The notes beneath the pieces are model-generated. The model searched no databases, had not been told where the DNA came from, and worked only from the letters and a program-made list of their open reading frames with translations. A DNA stretch of 64,000 bases from Bordetella parapertussis (GTDB lineage Bacteria > Pseudomonadota > Gammaproteobacteria > Burkholderiales > Burkholderiaceae_C), in assembly GCA_945878065.1 (NCBI GenBank), contig CAMDXA010000007.1, positions 15,799 to 79,798 on the forward strand, in the 5' to 3' direction. Positions 42,476-51,325 of this stretch are shown here, piece after piece. Position 1 is the stretch's first letter. Each line of letters opens with the position of its first letter. Both the position numbers and the translations under genes were made by a program.

Positions 42476-42937
42476 ATGGCAGGCCTTTATTTCGAAGAAT
42501 TTTTTGTCGGGCAAGTGTTCAAGCATGCCATCCGGCGCACGGTTTCTGAAATGGACAACATCATGTTTTCCGCGTTGACGCACAACCCTGCTGCGCTGCA
42601 TCTGGATGAGGAATATTGCAAGCACCACACGGAATACGGGCAGCGTATTGTCAACAGCGTTTTCACGCTGGGATTGATCGTGGGCGTGTCAGTCGGAGAC
42701 ACCACGCTTGGCACCACCGTAGCCAATTTGGGCTGGGACGACGTACGCTTTCCCAAGCCGTTGTTTCACGGCGACACGGTGCACGTTGAAACCGAAGTGG
42801 TGGAGTTGCGCGACAGCAAATCCAGGCCTGGCAATGGGATCGTGATTTTTGAACACCGAGGATATAACCAGCACAACGTGTTAGTGGCCACTTGCAAGCG
42901 CTCTGCACTGATGTTGAGAAAACCTGAAAATCTTTGA
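42476..42937 (+). CDS. MaoC family dehydratase (hot-dog fold)
   Basis: The 153-residue protein has the hydratase 2 motif around ALTHNPAALHLDEEY, with the catalytic Asp and His region, and FEEFFVGQVFKHAI at the start. It ends with VLVATCKRSALML. MaoC proteins hydrate enoyl-CoA substrates or dehydrate the reverse. It is one base after the CitE-like lyase gene, so the two form an operon; the pair could interconvert mesaconyl-CoA and citramalyl-CoA type compounds. Confidence 0.87.
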   Translation: MAGLYFEEFFVGQVFKHAIRRTVSEMDNIMFSALTHNPAALHLDEEYCKHHTEYGQRIVNSVFTLGLIVGVSVGDTTLGTTVANLGWDDVRFPKPLFHGDTVHVETEVVELRDSKSRPGNGIVIFEHRGYNQHNVLVATCKRSALMLRKPENL

Positions 42938-42942
42938 ATTGA

Positions 42943-42971
42943 TTGACGCAAAATAGATTAGCTGCCTTATT
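42943..42971 (+). promoter_or_regulatory. Possible sigma-70 promoter for the sorbosone-dehydrogenase-like gene
   Basis: TTGACG at 42943 is followed after 17 bases by CTTATT, in an AT-rich stretch upstream of the 43098 gene. The -10 match is poor, so this is tentative. Confidence 0.3.
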
Positions 42972-43097
42972 TTTTTAATATTAAGTAATCAAATTTAAAG
43001 GACCTTAATCACTGGGGTTTTTGGTTTTTTGATTTCCCAACGAATCGCTAACATCATTGCAGGCTATGTTGCCTTTTTTTCTGCTTGAGGAATCTAA

Positions 43098-44375
43098 GTG
43101 ATCTTTAAAAATATCTCTGCCATCACCTTGGCCGTTACAGCGTTGGTCGCTACAACAACTTTTGCCCAGGACAAAAACCTGTCCACCCTGCAACGCATGG
43201 GCAACACTGACACCAACATGAACATTCCAACCATTCCACAAGAAGGTAAGAATGCTGACGCCATCCGCGCTAACTTGAAAAAAGTCAAGTTGCCAGACGG
43301 TTTCAAAATTGATTTGTATGCTGTCGTGCCTGATGCGCGTTACATGGCTGTTGCACCTTCTACCAACATGTTGTTCGTTGGTACCCGCAAAACCACCGTA
43401 TGGGCCGTGACAAACCGTAACAACGGTGACGCTGCTACTGAAGTCAAGCCTTTCGCTCCCGCCATCAAATTCAGCAACCCCAACGGTGTGTGTTTCACCA
43501 AAGACGGTTTCTTGGTTGTGGCTGAGTCAAACCGCATGTTGCACTTCCCTGCCGCTGAATACTTCTATGAAGGCCCGGACGTCGCAGTGGGCGTCGTGGT
43601 TCCTGAAGGCAAAATGATCCCTGTTGAAGAGCAATCTTTCAACCACACAGGTCGCGTTTGCAAAATCGACAACGAAGGAAAAATCTACGTCACATTGGGC
43701 CAGCCTTACAACGTTCAGCCCAAAGACAAAGTTGCTTTGTATGAAGAAGTCGGTATCGGTGGCGTGATTCGCTACAACGGTCTCGACGGTACAGGCCGCA
43801 TGGTCTATGCCAAAGGCATGCGTAACCCAGCTGGTATCACCATCGGCACAAAGGGTGACATCTGGACCACCGACAACCAAGTTGACGGATTGGGCGATGA
43901 CATTCCTCCCGGCGAGTTGAACAAACTGTCCAAGGCTGGCGAACACTTCGGTTTCCCCTTCTACAACGGCCGCTTCAAAGTGGCAGGTTCTGCTGCTGCG
44001 CCAGACTTGGCCAACATGCCTGAACCAGAAGGCATGATCGTTCCTCAAGTGGAATTTCCTGCTCACCAAGCACAGCTGGGCATTACCCACTACAACGGCA
44101 CAGCTTTCCCCGCAAAATACCGCGGCGGCATGTTTGTGGCAGCACACGGCTCATGGAACCGTTCAACACCTAGCGGTTACCTGATCAACTTCGTGCCAAT
44201 CAATGCCGATGGCAATGCAGGCGCTTCTGAAGTGTTTGCTGACGGTTTCCTCGACAAGAACACCAACCGCGCGTTGGGCCGTCCTGTTGACGTGGCAAAC
44301 CTGCCTGATGGTTCTATCCTCGTGTCTGACGACTACGCTGGTGCCATCTACCGCATCAGCTACACAGGCAACTGA
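43098..44375 (+). CDS. Exported PQQ/sorbosone-dehydrogenase-like protein (six-blade propeller)
   Basis: The start is GTG with TGAGGAA upstream. The 425-residue precursor has a signal peptide (MIFKNISAITLAVTALVAT, cleavage near TFA). The mature protein contains LKKVKLPDGFKIDLYAVVPD, FVGTRKTTVWAVTNRN, GVIRYNGLDGTGR, RNPAGITIGTKGDIWTTDNQ (excerpt), HFGFPFYNGRF and AHGSWNRSTPSGY, which are typical of soluble L-sorbosone or aldose dehydrogenase propellers. The oxidation would pass electrons to a cytochrome c, and a cytochrome c gene follows. Codon use is biased towards high expression. The substrate is inferred, not proven. Confidence 0.85.
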   Translation: MIFKNISAITLAVTALVATTTFAQDKNLSTLQRMGNTDTNMNIPTIPQEGKNADAIRANLKKVKLPDGFKIDLYAVVPDARYMAVAPSTNMLFVGTRKTTVWAVTNRNNGDAATEVKPFAPAIKFSNPNGVCFTKDGFLVVAESNRMLHFPAAEYFYEGPDVAVGVVVPEGKMIPVEEQSFNHTGRVCKIDNEGKIYVTLGQPYNVQPKDKVALYEEVGIGGVIRYNGLDGTGRMVYAKGMRNPAGITIGTKGDIWTTDNQVDGLGDDIPPGELNKLSKAGEHFGFPFYNGRFKVAGSAAAPDLANMPEPEGMIVPQVEFPAHQAQLGITHYNGTAFPAKYRGGMFVAAHGSWNRSTPSGYLINFVPINADGNAGASEVFADGFLDKNTNRALGRPVDVANLPDGSILVSDDYAGAIYRISYTGN

Positions 44376-44387
44376 TTCAGTTCGTAG

Positions 44388-44406
44388 CACGGGTGAACAA
44401 CCCGTG
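44388..44406 (+). terminator. Stem-loop with CACGGGT/ACCCGTG arms after the dehydrogenase gene
   Basis: A perfect 7-bp stem with a 5-base loop, 12 bases after the stop codon at 44375. It has no T-tract itself and lies just ahead of the stronger hairpin, so it may stabilise the mRNA 3' end. Confidence 0.6.
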
Positions 44407-44426
44407 TTCAATTGAAGAAAAAACAG

Positions 44427-44454
44427 TGGGGCCTCTTCGGAGGCCCCATTTTTT
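44427..44454 (+). terminator. Strong intrinsic terminator with UUCG loop
   Basis: A 9-bp GC-rich stem (TGGGGCCTC and GAGGCCCCA) with a TTCG loop is followed by six T residues. It is a textbook Rho-independent terminator. It ends 11 bases before the cytochrome c start. Confidence 0.92.
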
Positions 44455-44465
44455 ACGAGAACACT

Positions 44466-44780
44466 ATGAAAAAAACCATTGCTTTGCTTTTTTTATCTGC
44501 CAGCGCGTGCTTTGCAGACGATATTGCTGCCGGGCGGGCCAAAGCCGACAACGCTTGTGCACTTTGCCATGGCGTCAACGGTATTGCCAGCATGCCCAGT
44601 GCCCCCAATCTTGCGGGTCAACAAGCCATTTATTTGAGCGAGCAGTTGAAGAACTACCGCAGTGGTAAACGCCACCATGAAGTCATGGGTGTGATTGCCA
44701 AGCCGCTCACAGACGCAGAAATTGCGCAATTGGCCGCTTGGTACAGCAGCATGAAAGTCACGGTTGAAGCAGCGCCTTAA
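44466..44780 (+). CDS. Small periplasmic class I cytochrome c
   Basis: The 104-residue precursor has a signal peptide (MKKTIALLFLSASACFA). The haem c motif CALCH is at residues 31-35, and a Met ligand is likely in HHEVMGVIAKPL. The end (LAAWYSSMKV) is the C-terminal helix. It could accept electrons from the neighbouring propeller dehydrogenase. Its ATG comes directly after a strong terminator, so it must rely on read-through or a separate start; the short gap leaves little room for a promoter. Confidence 0.9.
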   Translation: MKKTIALLFLSASACFADDIAAGRAKADNACALCHGVNGIASMPSAPNLAGQQAIYLSEQLKNYRSGKRHHEVMGVIAKPLTDAEIAQLAAWYSSMKVTVEAAP

Positions 44781-45120
44781 ATTTCAGGGCATTGCATGCT
44801 TGGCAGGCCTGCTGATCAGCGTTCTGTCTGCTCAAGCGTTTGCTGCCAAAAGCACTCGCTTCTTAACTGCCTCAGAATTGCAGGCCAGTCTATTGTCTGA
44901 CTCAGAAACCATCCGTTTCAATGGACGCAACTACATCATGGGCGTGGTGGATAGCTTGATGTTGACGAAGTCCTCACCCGTTTGTATGGATGAAAAAACC
45001 GAGATAAACACCATCACTGACTTGGTTCGCTTGCAAATGCAACAACGTCCTGACCTGCTTCGCTACAACGCGGCAAGCGTAGTGCGCGAGGTGATGGCAG
45101 CCAATTTTCCTTGTGTCTGA
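44764..45120 (+). CDS. Exported Rap1a/Tai-like small protein
   Basis: A TTG start at 44764 gives a 118-residue protein with a good signal peptide (IACLAGLLISVLSAQAFA). The mature part resembles the Rap1a/Tai fold: RFNGRNYIMGVVDSLML, SPVCMDEKTE, TITDLVRLQMQQRPDLL and a final NFPCV, with two cysteines likely paired. It overlaps the cytochrome c gene by 17 bases. Rap1a/Tai proteins are known as type VI immunity proteins, but many relatives stand alone like this one with no effector gene. A later start would lose the signal peptide. Confidence 0.7.
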   Translation: MKQRLKFQGIACLAGLLISVLSAQAFAAKSTRFLTASELQASLLSDSETIRFNGRNYIMGVVDSLMLTKSSPVCMDEKTEINTITDLVRLQMQQRPDLLRYNAASVVREVMAANFPCV

Positions 45121-45144
45121 TACGGTAATGGGGGCCATTCACCC

Positions 45145-45369
45145 ATGATGTATATCGTTGCGATTGCCTGGATGTTCGTGGTCACCTTGATGGCCGTGGT
45201 GGAAGCCGTGGCCAGCAATGGCAGTTTGCTGGGCGCCATCATCACATTTGTGTTCTACGGCATATTGCCGCTGGGTCTGGTGCTGTACTTGCTGGGTACC
45301 CCTTTGCGAATGCGGCACAACAAGGCGAAGGAAGCTGCTGAACAGGAAAAGGACTCGGGCATCGGGTAG
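45145..45369 (+). CDS. Small two-helix membrane protein, unknown
   Basis: The 74-residue product has two hydrophobic helices (MMYIVAIAWMFVVTLMAVVE and LLGAIITFVFYGILPLGL) and a charged, Lys/Glu-rich C-terminal tail. Small proteins of this type are common in Burkholderiales with no assigned function. It precedes allantoinase by eight bases, so it may be cotranscribed. Confidence 0.65.
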   Translation: MMYIVAIAWMFVVTLMAVVEAVASNGSLLGAIITFVFYGILPLGLVLYLLGTPLRMRHNKAKEAAEQEKDSGIG

Positions 45370-45377
45370 TATTTGGC

Positions 45378-46325
45378 ATGACTTACGATGCCACGCTGCC
45401 CTACCCCAGAGACCTGATTGGCTACGGGCGCAACCCGCCTAATGCCAACTGGCCGGGTGGCGCCAAAATCGCGCTTCAATTTGTTCTGAATTACGAGGAA
45501 GGCGCAGAAAACGCCACCCTACATGGCGACCCTGGCTCCGAACAATTTCTGTCAGAAATGTTCAATCCACCCAGCTTTGCCGACCGACATCTGACCATGG
45601 AAAGCATTTACGAATACGGCTCGCGTGTCGGGGTCTGGCGTCTGTTGAAAGAATTTGAAAAAAGACATTTGCCGTTGACTGTGTTTGGTGTGAGCATGGC
45701 ATTGCAGCGTCACCCTGAATTGACCGCGGCCTTTATGGAACTCGGTCATGAGATCACTTGTCATGGCTTGCGCTGGATCAACTACCAGCACGTGGACGAA
45801 GCCACCGAGCGACAACACATGCAAACCGGTATAGAGATTATTCGGCAGATGACAGGACAAGCACCAACGGGTTGGTACACCGGCCGTGATAGCCCCAACA
45901 CACGCCGTTTATTGCTCGACCATGGCGGTTTTGAATACGACAGCGATTACTACGGCGACGACTTACCCTTTTGGATGAAAGTGCGCAAGTCCGATGGGCA
46001 AGTGCTGCCGCACCTGGTGGTGCCCTATACGCTTGACGTCAACGATATGCGTTTTGCACTGCCACAGGGGTACTCGCAAGCCGAAGATTTTTTTGTCTAT
46101 CTGCGTGACAGCTTTGATGTGCTGTACGCTGAAGGCGAGACGACTCCCAAAATGATGAGTGTGGGCATGCATTGCAGACTGCTGGGCCGACCTGGTCGTA
46201 TGCTGGCGTTGCAAAAATTTTTGGACCATGTACAAAAGCACGACAAAGTATGGATATGCAAACGCATAGACATCGCTCGCCATTGGAAAGTCCAGCACCC
46301 CTTCATTCCGACCAGTCAACCCTGA
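45378..46325 (+). CDS. puuE: Allantoinase PuuE (polysaccharide deacetylase fold)
   Basis: The 315-residue enzyme hydrolyses allantoin to allantoate with a deacetylase-like fold unrelated to classical allantoinase. Family segments are YPRDLIGYGRNPPNANWPGG, ALQFVLNYEEGAE, HEITCHGLRW and TGWYTGRDSPNTRRLL. YYGDDLPFW and GMHCRLLGRPGRM follow. No urate oxidase, transthyretin-like or allantoate-hydrolysing genes are in the window, although the next gene encodes an M20 hydrolase. It begins eight bases after the small membrane protein gene. Confidence 0.9.
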   Translation: MTYDATLPYPRDLIGYGRNPPNANWPGGAKIALQFVLNYEEGAENATLHGDPGSEQFLSEMFNPPSFADRHLTMESIYEYGSRVGVWRLLKEFEKRHLPLTVFGVSMALQRHPELTAAFMELGHEITCHGLRWINYQHVDEATERQHMQTGIEIIRQMTGQAPTGWYTGRDSPNTRRLLLDHGGFEYDSDYYGDDLPFWMKVRKSDGQVLPHLVVPYTLDVNDMRFALPQGYSQAEDFFVYLRDSFDVLYAEGETTPKMMSVGMHCRLLGRPGRMLALQKFLDHVQKHDKVWICKRIDIARHWKVQHPFIPTSQP

Positions 46326-46332
46326 ATATTCC

Positions 46333-47580
46333 ATGAACACTTACGAGCGCATTGACCAATGGATTGACCAGCACTTTGACGAACAAGTGAAGTTTTTACA
46401 AGCGCTGGTGCGCGTGCCGACAGACACACCACCCGGCAACAACACGCCCCACGCGGTTCGCACCGCAGAGTTGCTGCAACACATGGGCATGCAAGCCGAA
46501 CAATTTGAAATTCCACAAGCGCTGGTGCAAGCACATGGTTTGACCTCTGTCACCAACCTGATCGTTCGCAGGCGTTACGGCGATGGCCTGGTAGTGGCTT
46601 TGAATGCGCACGGTGATGTGGTGCCCCCAGGTGATGGTTGGACGCACGATCCCTATGGGGCAGAGATTGTTGACGGCAAATTATTTGGCCGCGCTTCTGC
46701 TGTCAGCAAATGTGATTTTTCTACCTTTACATTTGCGGTTCGCGCATTGGAAGCTGTGGCAAAACCCAGCAAAGGCTCGGTCGAACTGCACTTCACCTAC
46801 GACGAAGAATTTGGCGGTGAGTTGGGCCCCGGTTGGTTGCTGGCCAACGGTCACACCCGTCCGGATTTGATGATTGCCGCGGGATTCAGCTACCAAGTGG
46901 TCACCGCCCATAACGGTTGTTTGCAAATGGAAGTCACCGTCCACGGTCGCATGGCACATGCCGCCATACCCGACAGCGGCGTTGACGCCTTGCAAGCTGC
47001 CGTGGCTTTGCTCAACGCTTTGTATGCACAAAATATTTTTTACAAATCTATTCGCTCACAAGTGGAAGGTATCAGTCACCCCTACCTCAATATTGGGCTG
47101 ATCGAGGGCGGCACCAACACCAATGTGATACCGGGCAAGGTCATGTTCAAACTTGACAGACGCATGATTCCGGAGGAAAACCCCGCAGAAGTGGAAGCGC
47201 AAATTCGCGAACTGCTGGCCAATACCCTGCGCGAACACAACGCCAAACGCGACCCGCAAGATGCGGTGCGCATTGATATCAAGCGCATGTTGATGGCCCA
47301 TGCCATGAAACCGTTGGCAGGCAATAAACCGCTGGTAGATGCGTTGCAAAAGCACGGCAGCGAAGTCTTTGGCGAACCCATGCCTGCCCTCGGAACGCCG
47401 CTCTACACCGATGTGCGTTTGTACGTGGAACGCGGCATTCCCGGCGTGATTTATGGCGCAGGTCCGCGCACCGTACTGGAGTCGCACGCAAAGCGCGCTG
47501 ACGAACGTATTGACTTAGAAGATTTGCGCCGCGCCACCAAAGTGGTCGCGCGTAGCCTGAGCGATTTGTTGTCAGCTTGA
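46333..47580 (+). CDS. M20 family metallopeptidase (ArgE/DapE type)
   Basis: The 415-residue enzyme has the metal-binding ALNAHGDVVPPGDGW segment and LFGRASAVSKCDFSTF, where the usual Asp follows a Ser-Lys-Cys rather than Met-Lys. EEFGGELGPGW carries the catalytic Glu pair. The dimerisation domain (HGRMAHAAIPDSGVDAL) and the last metal His (VIYGAGPRTVLESHAKRADE) are present. M20 members cut acyl or amide bonds of small amino-acid derivatives. Location seven bases after puuE suggests it acts on a ureide, allantoate or N-acyl amino acid; the substrate is inferred. Confidence 0.86.
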   Translation: MNTYERIDQWIDQHFDEQVKFLQALVRVPTDTPPGNNTPHAVRTAELLQHMGMQAEQFEIPQALVQAHGLTSVTNLIVRRRYGDGLVVALNAHGDVVPPGDGWTHDPYGAEIVDGKLFGRASAVSKCDFSTFTFAVRALEAVAKPSKGSVELHFTYDEEFGGELGPGWLLANGHTRPDLMIAAGFSYQVVTAHNGCLQMEVTVHGRMAHAAIPDSGVDALQAAVALLNALYAQNIFYKSIRSQVEGISHPYLNIGLIEGGTNTNVIPGKVMFKLDRRMIPEENPAEVEAQIRELLANTLREHNAKRDPQDAVRIDIKRMLMAHAMKPLAGNKPLVDALQKHGSEVFGEPMPALGTPLYTDVRLYVERGIPGVIYGAGPRTVLESHAKRADERIDLEDLRRATKVVARSLSDLLSA

Positions 47581-47687
47581 CGGGAAACGTCCTTGCTGTG
47601 TGCCTTGATGCCATAGTGGAATCAATATCCATACAAAGAGTGAGAGAGTTGCGGTTTCTATCGCCTGTCAACTGCCTCGTTCCAGGG

Positions 47688-48293
47688 TCAAGCTTGCGTT
47701 AAGAACTCAACCACGCTGGCCATGCGTTGGCGCGGGTCGGTTTGTGCCAGCAGCAGTTGTTTGTGCTCATGCGCCATCGGCAAAACTTCTGCCAAACGGT
47801 TGGCCAACCAACCACAATCGTCCAACTGGTAAGGAGCAAACAATGGCAATTTGTTTTCTACCCCTTGTTGCTGAGCATTCGCAATCCATTGCCCCAAACG
47901 GTCTGCGTGCATTTGCCACTCGGCAGGCAGTGGCGATATCGGGTCTTGCGGCATATATGTGACATGGCCTTGCCACACCCCATAGGGGCCCGGTGTCACA
48001 TCATGCAGTTCAAACCGCAGCCCACCCTGACACACCACACGCAGTAACGCGGGCTGGATTTGTTCAAATTCACGGATATGCGCCATGCAGCCATGCACAT
48101 GCATCAACGGTTGTTCTCCAGGCACCAGCACCTCGCGGCCTGTTTTGATCCAAGTCACGCCAAAAGGTGTGTGCTCGCGGTGACAACGTTTGATCAGATC
48201 CAAATAGCGGACTTCAAATATTTGCAACTGCAACATGCCGTCGGGAAACACCCCGTGAGACAGAGGGAACAAAGGAATCGTGTCAGTGTTCAT
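47688..48293 (-). CDS. LON peptidase N-terminal (substrate-binding) domain protein
   Basis: The 201-residue product consists of the Lon N-domain alone: IPLFPLSHGVFPDGMLQLQI, RYLDLIKRCHREHTPFGVTW, MHVHGCMAHIREFEQIQP and LLRVVCQGGLRFEL, here as excerpts. No ATPase or protease domain is attached. Stand-alone LON-domain proteins are thought to bind unfolded substrates or partners. It is convergent with the M20 gene, with about 107 bases between them, which show no terminator. Confidence 0.88.
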   Translation of the reverse strand: MNTDTIPLFPLSHGVFPDGMLQLQIFEVRYLDLIKRCHREHTPFGVTWIKTGREVLVPGEQPLMHVHGCMAHIREFEQIQPALLRVVCQGGLRFELHDVTPGPYGVWQGHVTYMPQDPISPLPAEWQMHADRLGQWIANAQQQGVENKLPLFAPYQLDDCGWLANRLAEVLPMAHEHKQLLLAQTDPRQRMASVVEFLTQA

Positions 48294-48440
48294 GGCGTCA
48301 ATTGCGAAGCGGTGTTGGTGGTGAAGTGGTCAGTTGCCGAGAAAACGCGTCCAAGCCCAAACCTTGAAGTGGGGCCAAGGTGTGACGGCTGAATGACGTG
48401 CGACGCCCCAACTCCACATAAATTTCTCCCAAAGGCTTTA

Positions 48441-48463
48441 CATACATATGTGACAAGTGTATG
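48441..48463. promoter_or_regulatory. Candidate operator upstream of the TRAP transporter operon
   Basis: Arms CATACA and TGTATG face each other with an 11-bp spacer inside the 48294-48529 gap. They overlap an ACATATGT palindrome. The inverted repeat fits a regulator of the tetronate operon (for instance GntR type), but no regulator gene for it is in the window, so it is tentative. Confidence 0.4.
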
Positions 48464-48529
48464 GCTATCAAGCAAATGTGCGGGTACCCATGAAAATATC
48501 CGCGTGGTTATGGTGTCAAAATCGCAGCT

Positions 48530-49534
48530 ATGTCTCTGTTTTTCCCCCGACACTTTCATGCCGCAGCATTCAGCTTGCTGATGCTGGCCCTGATGCCTTT
48601 GCCTGGCGGTGCCCAAAGCAAAACCACTTTACGTATTTCTTCACCGGCAGTTGCGCAGGACTGGCACGCCAAGATGTGGACGGTGTTCAAAGACAAACTG
48701 CAGGCCACTGCTCCCGGCGAGTTCGATGTGCAGATTTACCTCAACAGCAGTTTGTTCAAGCAAGCCGCAGAGGCCGCCGCCATGGCGCGGGGCAACTTGG
48801 AAGTCAGCGCCTTATCCCCAGCCGATTTGTCGCGTCAGGTGCCTTATTTTTCGGTGTTCACCGCTGGCTATGTATTGCGCGATTTGCCCCACCAACAAAA
48901 AGTTTTCAACGGCCCCATTGGTGCAGAAGGTTTTCAGCAAGTCTACGAACGCATGGGCATCAAAATTTTGGCCACTGCTTACTTGGGTACTCGACAATTG
49001 GTGTTGCGACAAGCGCGAGACGTGAAAACCCCGGCCGATCTCAAGGGTCTGAAGCTGCGCATGCCAGCCTCCAAAGAATGGTTGTTCTTGGGTGAATCAC
49101 TGGGTGCCACAGCCACCCCACTGTCATTTGCAGAGGTCTACATGGCCCTCAAAACAGGCACCATTGATGCGCAAGACAATCCCTTGCCTACCGTGCGTGC
49201 GGCACGCTTTCACGAGGTCAGTCAGCAAGTGGTGTTAACCGGCCATTTGGTTGATGCCTTGTTTATCGCGATCAGCCAAAAGACCTGGGAGACATTGACC
49301 CCTACACAGCGCGAAAAAGTACAACAGGCTGCGCAAGCGGCTGCCCTCTACAACAACGAACAACGCTTGGCAGAAGAAAAAAATATCTTGGCATACATGA
49401 AGCAACAAGGCCTGCGCATCACCACTCCTGATGTTGCCGCGTTCAAACAGCAAGTTGCACAGCGTTACAAAACCTCTGAATTGGCCGCCACCTGGCCGCC
49501 GGGTTTGTTGGCTCGGATTGAAGCGGTCCGCTGA
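48530..49534 (+). CDS. TRAP transporter periplasmic solute-binding protein (DctP type)
   Basis: The 334-residue precursor has a signal peptide (FHAAAFSLLMLALMPLPGGA) and the TRAP SBP pattern: TLRISSPAVAQDWHAKM, QIYLNSSLFKQAAEAAA, LKGLKLRMPASKEWLFLG (excerpt) and FAEVYMALKTGTIDAQDN, which contains the carboxylate-binding Arg region nearby. It captures an organic acid in the periplasm. Downstream enzymes for four-carbon sugar acids suggest an erythronate, threonate or related substrate. Three bases separate it from the small permease gene. Confidence 0.9.
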   Translation: MSLFFPRHFHAAAFSLLMLALMPLPGGAQSKTTLRISSPAVAQDWHAKMWTVFKDKLQATAPGEFDVQIYLNSSLFKQAAEAAAMARGNLEVSALSPADLSRQVPYFSVFTAGYVLRDLPHQQKVFNGPIGAEGFQQVYERMGIKILATAYLGTRQLVLRQARDVKTPADLKGLKLRMPASKEWLFLGESLGATATPLSFAEVYMALKTGTIDAQDNPLPTVRAARFHEVSQQVVLTGHLVDALFIAISQKTWETLTPTQREKVQQAAQAAALYNNEQRLAEEKNILAYMKQQGLRITTPDVAAFKQQVAQRYKTSELAATWPPGLLARIEAVR

Positions 49535-49537
49535 GAC

Positions 49538-50002
49538 ATGGCATATTTAAAGCGTTGGCTCGAGCACCTGGGCGGCTTGCTTTTTTTGGCATTGTTTGTG
49601 GTGTTTATTTTGCAAATCGGGGCCCGGTTTTTATTCAACCAACCCCTGCCTTGGACCGACGAACTGGCGGTGGTGCTTTACCTGTGGGTGATTTTTTGGG
49701 CCTGCGCATTCATGGTACCCGCGTCAAGCCACGTGTCGATTGATGTCTTGGTCATGCAATTGCCCCCGGCACTGCGGGTCTGGTTCCACACGGCAGGCCA
49801 TCTGATGCTGGGTGGACTGGCACTGCTGGCGTTGCCAGCCAGTTGGGACTATCTGTGGTTCATGCGGCGTGAAGCGACTGCAGTCATGGGTCTGCCCTTG
49901 TTCTGGGTGTTCTTGCCTTTGCTGGTGGCTTTGTCAATGATGGTGGTGAACGCATTGCACAGTGTTTGGCAACTGATCCAAACTTGGAAGAGACCCACAT
50001 GA
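49538..50002 (+). CDS. TRAP transporter small permease (DctQ type)
   Basis: The 154-residue protein has four hydrophobic helices (FLALFVVFILQIGARFLF, VVLYLWVIFWACAFMVPA, AGHLMLGGLALLALPASW, VFLPLLVALSMMVVNAL) and the family segment PWTDELAVVLYLWVIFW. It forms the membrane complex with the large subunit. Its stop overlaps the large permease start as ATGA. Confidence 0.9.
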   Translation: MAYLKRWLEHLGGLLFLALFVVFILQIGARFLFNQPLPWTDELAVVLYLWVIFWACAFMVPASSHVSIDVLVMQLPPALRVWFHTAGHLMLGGLALLALPASWDYLWFMRREATAVMGLPLFWVFLPLLVALSMMVVNALHSVWQLIQTWKRPT

Positions 50003-51297
50003 GCTTGGCATTGTTGGCCATGGTGGCAGTCATTGTCATTGGCATGCTGCTGGGCATGCCGGTGGGTTTGGCCATGTGGATGTCGGGCGCGGCTTACTTG
50101 GCCGTCAAAGGACAGGACATGGCATTGGTGGTCGAACAGGTCGGACAAGGTCTGTTCAACAGCTATGTGTTGCTGGCGGTGCCGTTGTTTGTGTTTGCTG
50201 CCAACCTGATGAACGCCGGCACAGTGAGCGAGCGCATTTTTGATTTTTGCCGACTGCTGGTGGGGCGCTTACGCGGCGGCTTGGCACAAGTGGACATTTT
50301 GGTGAGTGTGGTGTTCTCGGGCATGAGTGGCAGCGCCTTGGCGGATGCGGCCGGACCGGGTTTGGTGACCATCCGTCAAATGCTGAAAAAGCCCGAATAT
50401 TCGCCCGGCTTTGCAGGCGCGGTGGTGGTGGCCAGTGCCACGCTGGGGCCCATGATTCCGCCGTCTATTCCCATGGTGATTTATGGCTTGGTCTCGGGTG
50501 CATCTGTGGGCGCGCTGTTTTTAGGTGGTGTGCTGCCCGGCGTACTGATGACTTTGTTGATGATGCTCACGGTGCACATCATTGCCACAAGGCGCGGTAT
50601 GCCGAGGGACGAGCCCGTGCCACGCGGTGAATGGTGGGGCATTGTGTGGCGCGGCGCAGCGCCCTTATCGTTACCGGTGGTGCTGTTGGGCGGCATTTAT
50701 TCGGGTGTGTTCACCCCGACCGAAGCCGCTGCAGTGGCAGCCCTGCATGCCTTGGTGTTATCGGCTTGGGTATTCAAGGCACTGAACTTGCGGGCGTTTT
50801 GGGCCGTGGTGATTGAGTCAGCCAGAGCCAGTGCGGTGATCACCATCATCTTGGCGGGTTCGTTCATGCTGCAATATGCGTTCACCGCCGAGGGTGTGCC
50901 TCAAGCCCTGGCACTGTGGGTGGAGCAACAACAGCTGCAACCCGTGGCGTTTTTGTTCATGGTCAACGCTTTGTTTTTGTTGCTCGGATGCTTTCTGGAT
51001 GTGTCTGTTTTGCTGCTGGTGTTTGTGCCCATGCTGCTACCCGCAGTAGATTTGCTGGGCATCGACAAAGTGCACTTCGGCGTGCTGGTGGTGCTCAACA
51101 TGATGATCGGATTGATACATCCACCATTTGGCATGCTGCTGTTTGTCACCAAAGCACTGACTGGCATTCCCATCATGGCGATGGTGCGCGAGGGCTGGCT
51201 GTTTCTGTTGATGCTTTTGGCCTTATTGATGGCGATGACTTTGTTTCCATCCATCGTGTTGTGGCTGCCCATGCAAATGGGTTATGTGCCGGGGTAA
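49999..51297 (+). CDS. TRAP transporter large permease (DctM type)
   Basis: The 432-residue protein from ATG 49999 has many hydrophobic helices, GMLLGMPVGLAMWMSG at the start, VFSGMSGSALADAAGPG, and SATLGPMIPPSIPMVIYG, a DctM sodium- and substrate-site pattern. LFVTKALTGIPI and HPPFGMLLF complete the family features. It is the sodium-driven importer of the organic acid bound by the DctP protein upstream. ATGA overlap with the small permease gene. Confidence 0.92.
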   Translation: MSLALLAMVAVIVIGMLLGMPVGLAMWMSGAAYLAVKGQDMALVVEQVGQGLFNSYVLLAVPLFVFAANLMNAGTVSERIFDFCRLLVGRLRGGLAQVDILVSVVFSGMSGSALADAAGPGLVTIRQMLKKPEYSPGFAGAVVVASATLGPMIPPSIPMVIYGLVSGASVGALFLGGVLPGVLMTLLMMLTVHIIATRRGMPRDEPVPRGEWWGIVWRGAAPLSLPVVLLGGIYSGVFTPTEAAAVAALHALVLSAWVFKALNLRAFWAVVIESARASAVITIILAGSFMLQYAFTAEGVPQALALWVEQQQLQPVAFLFMVNALFLLLGCFLDVSVLLLVFVPMLLPAVDLLGIDKVHFGVLVVLNMMIGLIHPPFGMLLFVTKALTGIPIMAMVREGWLFLLMLLALLMAMTLFPSIVLWLPMQMGYVPG

Positions 51298-51325
51298 CGG
51301 GCCACACTGAAATAAGGGTGTTCGT

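Noticed and set aside
44764-45120. Type VI secretion immunity gene
   Set aside because: Only the Rap1a/Tai-like fold suggests this; there is no effector or secretion gene in the window.
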